Shown here: piece after piece, positions 19,660 through 23,101 of the stretch | Numbering within the stretch: the stretch's first letter is position 1 | How the letters are laid out: each line of letters opens with the position of its first letter | NCBI GenBank assembly: GCA_002081555.1 | Contig: MZNV01002280.1 | Span: 1-23,101 of the forward strand | Origin: Protostelium mycophagum | Taxonomy: Eukaryota > Evosea > Variosea > Protosteliida > Protosteliaceae | Direction of reading: 5' to 3' | Length of the DNA stretch: 23,101 nucleotides | The notes under the pieces: model-generated | Seen by the model: only the letters and a program-made list of their open reading frames with translations | Told to the model about the DNA's origin: nothing | Databases searched by the model: none | Program-made: the position numbers and the translations under genes

Positions 19660-22319
19660 TTAGATAGTCATGGTGGGGATGGGCATGGGGAGGGTGGGGG
19701 GTCCGTTATTCTTTCTCTTTCTTTCCGTTTTAGCATAAGTTATCACTATACCTCTGCTGTCATTCTTATCGATCCTGTTTTTTTCAATTTTTTTTCAATT
19801 TTTATTCAAATCTTTTTCAAATCTTTTTCAATTTTAATTTTGTGAAATTTCATTTCGACTGGAATTCTCAAGTATCGACAAGATGAAGAGTATGTCGACC
19901 TGTAGCCTTGGATGTGCTGTAATGCGAGGGTGGCTTGGTGTTTGTTGTCGAATTCCACGAAGCACAAGTTGAATGTACGATTGGAAAATTGTTTTGCGTC
20001 TTTCTGCAATATTCTCAAAGATTGGAACCCGGGCCACTGCCTGAATATGTGCGCTACCTGTTGTTCTTCAATCTTATCTTTTTTGTTTTTTGAATTATTT
20101 TTTTGGCGGAACGGATCCGGTTCTGTACCGTGAATTTTTCACGGTAAATTGGTGTAACTTAGTTACCACATTTAACAACGTGAAAGTTGCAGAAGTATCA
20201 CGTGATCATTTTAAAAATAAAACTGACCTCACGCTCAGTCGCATCGAGGGGTAACCCTTCGACATAAAGAGTGGAAGAAGCATCTGGATCTGGCTGCACC
20301 ATCGCGTGCTGCTGCGAATGGTCATTCTTCTATTCGTTATCATACAGATGAAGGTTTTGTATTGCATGAATAATAGAATGCAGAGACATTGAAAGGATAT
20401 AGCTCGAGTGCATTTTGTGGGCTTTGCCGCATATCACGCAAGAGGTAATAAGAGGTTATTTTTGCCATTTCAACATTGCTACGCAGTGAGTTCAAAAAGG
20501 TTTATGGTATATTATGCTCTAAAAATAGATTTGTTACGTATGGAATGGAGGATGGGCCGGACGAATAGAAGGGGGGTAATTCCGCAGGTATTCTTGCAGG
20601 GGACTATCTTAGTCAATTTTAAACTGAAGATTTACCGCCAAATTTCTGGATTTGGCAAATCGTTGTAGATATGAAAAGTTACTTACGGTTCCAAGAAAGT
20701 TCTGAGAATTGGCATTAGAAGACAGGAGGGGGGAGTTGGTGAACGGCTGCCTCGATCAAAATAAAATCCATAAATAAAAGTGATACATAAAATAATATGG
20801 AGTACATACAGCGTTGTAGTTGAAGGCGGGGCTCCCTCCAAAATTGGAAAACGTCCCGGGGAAGGGCAGTCCGCCACCCGTTTGGAAAGGTGCGGTCAGG
20901 TTGTAGCCTGGTGGTGCGGTCTTGAAAAACGCAGGCGGCACCTCTCTGTTGCTCTCTATTTCATTTCAATGTCTTTACTCACAAGTATACAACACCATCA
21001 TTATCTTTTTGCAAAGTAATGTCTTTACGGCTGTGCCGCTTCTCATGACGATGCAGAAAACTCACCAAAAATTCCTCGAATTCCCTCACCAGCAGGATTG
21101 GCGGATCTTGTGTCATCCTGAGGGACCACGTTATAAACCAAGAATAAAGAGTCGAGCCCGTCTAGCAGCTCTTGGTGCCCGGTGAAGATCTCTCTGAGAG
21201 TCATGTAGGCCACTGCGGGGTCTAATCTGTTCATCTGAACTTCATTGTAGATCTCCACAAACTGATTGTAGATCTGGGGAAATTAAGATTGGATTAAATT
21301 ATTTTATTACTGGTGAGTTTTTGTTATGGTTTTATTGCAATATAACCATGAAGTTTATGGCTGGTTGTAGAAGACCAAAAGATAAATGTACGAACCTGAG
21401 GCTGTTCCGGGAATTGATGCTGGACTTGTTCCAGGAATTCGATACCGTTGGGAGGGTTTATTCTCTGTAGAGGGGAGTTGTAGAGGACACTTTGGCTTTG
21501 TTGAGGGTTAGTGGTGTTACTGTTGTGGGAAAAGGGGTTAGGGCTGTTCTGCATAGTGGGCGTGGCGATGAGTCCCATGGCTGAGTATTTATAAAATAAA
21601 TTTGTGTTTTTATTGTGTAAATTTGGGTATAAAACAGGATTGTGACCAAGTGTTTTCTCATCACTGGAGAGCTACAAGGCAGAATTGATCAAGATGAAAT
21701 GATGAGATGAAAATGAGGACTTACATCCTGAGAGGGAGAGGCTGTTGAAAGAGTTGTTAAGCCCTCTGGAATCTTCGCGTAAAGCTTACTGGGTCAGTTT
21801 TATGAGAAAAAAACATGATCAGACTGACCATCGTGGCTGGTACTGGGGTTGATGTCAGAGTATCTTCTATTGGGACGGTTTCCTGGCTTGTGGGCGAATT
21901 GAACCACTGTAAGTGTCAGGTGAAAATGTCAAGTGGGCGATTATGACGTGGTAATGTTGATTGATGGAATGGGTCATTGTGAAGGAGAGAAGTATAAGAG
22001 ACTGGATGGTGAGGCAAAGAGTGGATCGAAAAACGTACCAATCAATTTGTCCGCAATTCCAAATTTCATGCCCTGAGCTTGTTGTTTGGCAGCGGCGGCA
22101 AATTCTGGGTCAGAGAACTCTAAAAAGGCCACTGGGCTGAGATACATTAAAATGAAATTGTATGACCGCGATCAGACTGTCCACTCACTTGTTATTTTTG
22201 TCCTTTCTGATACGAGCGGATTGAAAGCCTTCGTATACAGAGAATAATTCGACAAGGTCGTCTTGAGTGATGTCAAAAGGCAATTCGGCCACAAAGAGAG
22301 TGGGTGATGGGCTGTCCAT
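19660..22319 (-). CDS. RNA-binding protein, RRM - PAH (Sin3-type) - RRM
   Basis: About 426 aa in 11 exons: 22189-22319, 22039-22136, 21829-21906, 21725-21763, 21396-21580, 21090-21273, 20810-20943, 20687-20746, 20228-20326, 19900-20057, 19660-19774. Phases agree. RRM1 (about 5-80) runs from TLFVAELPFDITQDDL to VAFLEFSD. An Asn/Ser/Gln-rich linker follows, then about 160-222 a segment GIEFLEQVQHQF, YNQFVEIYNEV, LREIFTGHQELLDGL. This has the spacing of a Sin3 paired amphipathic helix domain (FL..V..QF..QP..YN.F..I; LF.GH..L). A Pro/Gly/Phe-rich linker precedes RRM2 (about 318-405, TLYVEGLPLDAT, FCVEF-like LCFVEFDN). The end is basic, then PMPIPTMTI. RRM1 and RRM2 spacing recalls fungal Whi3/scw1-type and plant WTF1/RBP-like proteins. 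The PAH call is from pattern only but strong. Confidence 0.85.
20126..20146. repeat. Intronic hairpin, family B
   Basis: TACCGTGAA TTT TTCACGGTA is a perfect 9-bp stem with a 3-nt loop, in intron 20058-20227 of the RRM gene. TACCGTG...CACGGTA is the same core as at 9379. A second small inverted repeat (GTAAC TTA GTTAC) follows at once, near 20154. Confidence 0.8.
20420..20430. repeat. Degenerate intronic mini-hairpin, family A (reverse orientation)
   Basis: GGC TTT GCC GC, with only three stem pairs left, lies in the 360-nt intron 20327-20686 of the RRM gene, its longest. On the gene's strand it reads GCGGCAAAGCCC. Confidence 0.4.
21028..21038. repeat. Intronic mini-hairpin, family A (reverse orientation)
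   Basis: CGGC TGT GCCG, read on the gene's minus strand as GCGGCACAGCCG. This is the same stem and loop as the copy at 2023. It lies in RRM-gene intron 20944-21089. Confidence 0.6.
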
Positions 22320-23001
22320 TTCGTTATTCGGCGTGTCGTGGGCGGCTGTACTGATTAATCATTTCTGACGTTAATTTCGAAAATAGGTTGATCCAGAGAT
22401 TGAAGTGACCTTGGTGCTGTCTCTTTGATTTGGACAGTCACATTTTTCGGTCATATGATTTCGATATGAAGAGGCAGCATGATCACAATGATATTGAGCG
22501 CAAAATAAAGAATCTCACATTATTGAATGTATTTAGTGGGTGATGTGTTGTTGTTTGTCATAAGGTGTCTGTGCGTACGTAAATCGAAATTCGTCTCTGT
22601 GAAATCTCGTGTGTTCAAGGCTGTTTGGTTGACACTCGCAGCCCACAGACATTCATGAAAATCACCACAATCAGTCGCACTGTTCGATATTTATAGGTTT
22701 AGAGTTGCTTCAATGCCGTTATGGCAGTCTTTGTGCGGGATCTTGTGTTTCGTTCTTTCTTTTTGGGCAAAGAGCCGACGCTGCGAAGCATCGGCGTTGG
22801 GGCCGCGAAAAAAACCAGAGTACCGGTCTGCCACATGTTTTCTGTGTGCGGGTGTCAGTGTTGTCCGCGTACGTCCGGTGACCCGACACTTTATACAGCC
22901 AATTGAAACAGCAAAATAGAACATATATATACAGGACCAGAAGAACGAAGCAACCAGACAAAAGCAGAAGAAGTTACACTGCGAACACCACAACACGAAT
23001 C
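22320..23001. promoter_or_regulatory. Divergent promoter region, RRM gene / dehydrogenase
   Basis: A 682-bp gap lies between two start codons pointing apart. TATATATA at 22924-22931 lies about 70 nt before the dehydrogenase ATG, a plausible TATA element. At 22771-22792 GCCGACGCT, loop GCGA, AGCATCGGC forms a 9-bp stem with one mismatch and a GNRA-type loop. No gene is recognised in the gap. Confidence 0.45.
22771..22792. repeat. GC-rich hairpin with GNRA loop
   Basis: GCCGACGCT-GCGA-AGCATCGGC: eight of nine stem pairs match. The surroundings are much more GC-rich than the flanking intergenic DNA. Position in a promoter or 5' leader suggests a regulatory or RNA-structural role, which is inference. 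Confidence 0.5.
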
Positions 23002-23101
23002 ATGATCAATCAGGTTGCCATCGTCGGGGCTGGAAGCATGGGTCTCAACATTGAGCCTCCTCTTTGGAGATCACGACATCAAGGTGATGGCGTAATTCAT
23101 T
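23002..23101 (+). CDS. N-terminus of a Rossmann-fold dehydrogenase (partial)
   Basis: The ATG at 23002 opens MINQVAIVGAGSMGLNI, a classic first beta strand and GxGxMG dinucleotide loop of the 3-hydroxyacyl-CoA / hydroxyacid / ketopantoate reductase superfamily. The continuation expected for this fold, SLLFGDHDIKVM, is present but in the next reading frame. One extra G near 23057 separates the two, and a possible donor GTAATT follows at about 23092. Either the assembly has a one-base error, the allele is broken, or the splicing is unusual. The window ends before the specific enzyme can be named. It is transcribed away from the RRM gene. Confidence 0.6.
   Translation, partial: MINQVAIVGAGSMGLNIEPPLWRSRHQGDGVIH

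Noticed and set aside
21241-21273. Two TTGTAGAT motifs as regulatory sites
   Set aside because: They are the reverse complement of Ile-Tyr-Asn codons in the PAH exon and are explained by coding.
22691-22996. Overlapping open frames on both strands upstream of the dehydrogenase
   Set aside because: All overlap each other in a GC-richer promoter region, with no family pattern. Length alone does not support a gene.
1-23101. tRNA genes, rRNA, CRISPR arrays, retroelement or virus-like coding regions
   Set aside because: I looked for tRNA T-loop patterns, regular repeat-spacer arrays, reverse transcriptase or integrase motifs and long terminal repeats, and saw none.
1-23101. A bacterial origin with operons, suggested by trpD and a CobW-family gene
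   Set aside because: Every gene is interrupted by phase-consistent spliceosomal-type introns, and NDUFS8 has a mitochondrial presequence.

Overview
This is a nuclear fragment of an intron-dense, compact eukaryotic genome. Protein-coding exons alternate with GT-AG introns, mostly about 36-60 nt long and opening GTGAG or GTAAG. Neighbouring genes on both strands are a few hundred bases apart. A complex I subunit with a mitochondrial presequence, SH2 and tyrosine-kinase-like domains, and a free-standing tryptophan-pathway enzyme together suggest a free-living unicellular eukaryote. An amoebozoan fits best, but a unicellular holozoan is not excluded. This is inference; no taxon-specific marker was found. 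I reconstructed all exon chains by hand from frame, splice phase and protein-family patterns.

Layout. 1-566: upstream region with a 30-bp direct repeat. 567-4483 (+): a PH / pseudokinase / SH2 protein. 4683-about 5310: a scrambled remnant of the next gene, with one piece inverted. 5336-9090 (+): a single-pass receptor with a signal peptide, Cys-rich region, IPT/TIG domain, a GPS autocleavage motif, one transmembrane helix and a degenerate tyrosine-kinase-like domain. 9182-12551 (-): a DNAJC21/JJJ1 ribosome-biogenesis co-chaperone. 12812-14623 (+): anthranilate phosphoribosyltransferase. 14932-17442 (+): a CobW/COG0523 metallochaperone GTPase. 18127-19016 (+): NDUFS8. 19660-22319 (-): an RNA-binding protein with a Sin3-type PAH domain between two RRMs. 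23002-end (+): the 5' end of a Rossmann-fold dehydrogenase.

The first two genes are the most unusual. They stand in tandem and both carry kinase folds that have lost the catalytic HRD aspartate and the DFG motif. The receptor also carries a GPS with an intact HLT cleavage tripeptide, and the cytosolic neighbour keeps an intact FLVRFS phosphotyrosine pocket. They could form a non-catalytic receptor/adaptor pair, but that is inference. The other genes are housekeeping and share no obvious pathway.

A second layer of signal is not explained by genes. Two families of tiny hairpins (GCGGC-NNN-GCCGC, and ACCGNG...CNCGGT) sit almost only in the longer introns, one with compensatory stem changes. Several octamers (GTTGTAGA, GAAATTTC, TGACGTCA, TCACGTGA) recur many times more than chance predicts.
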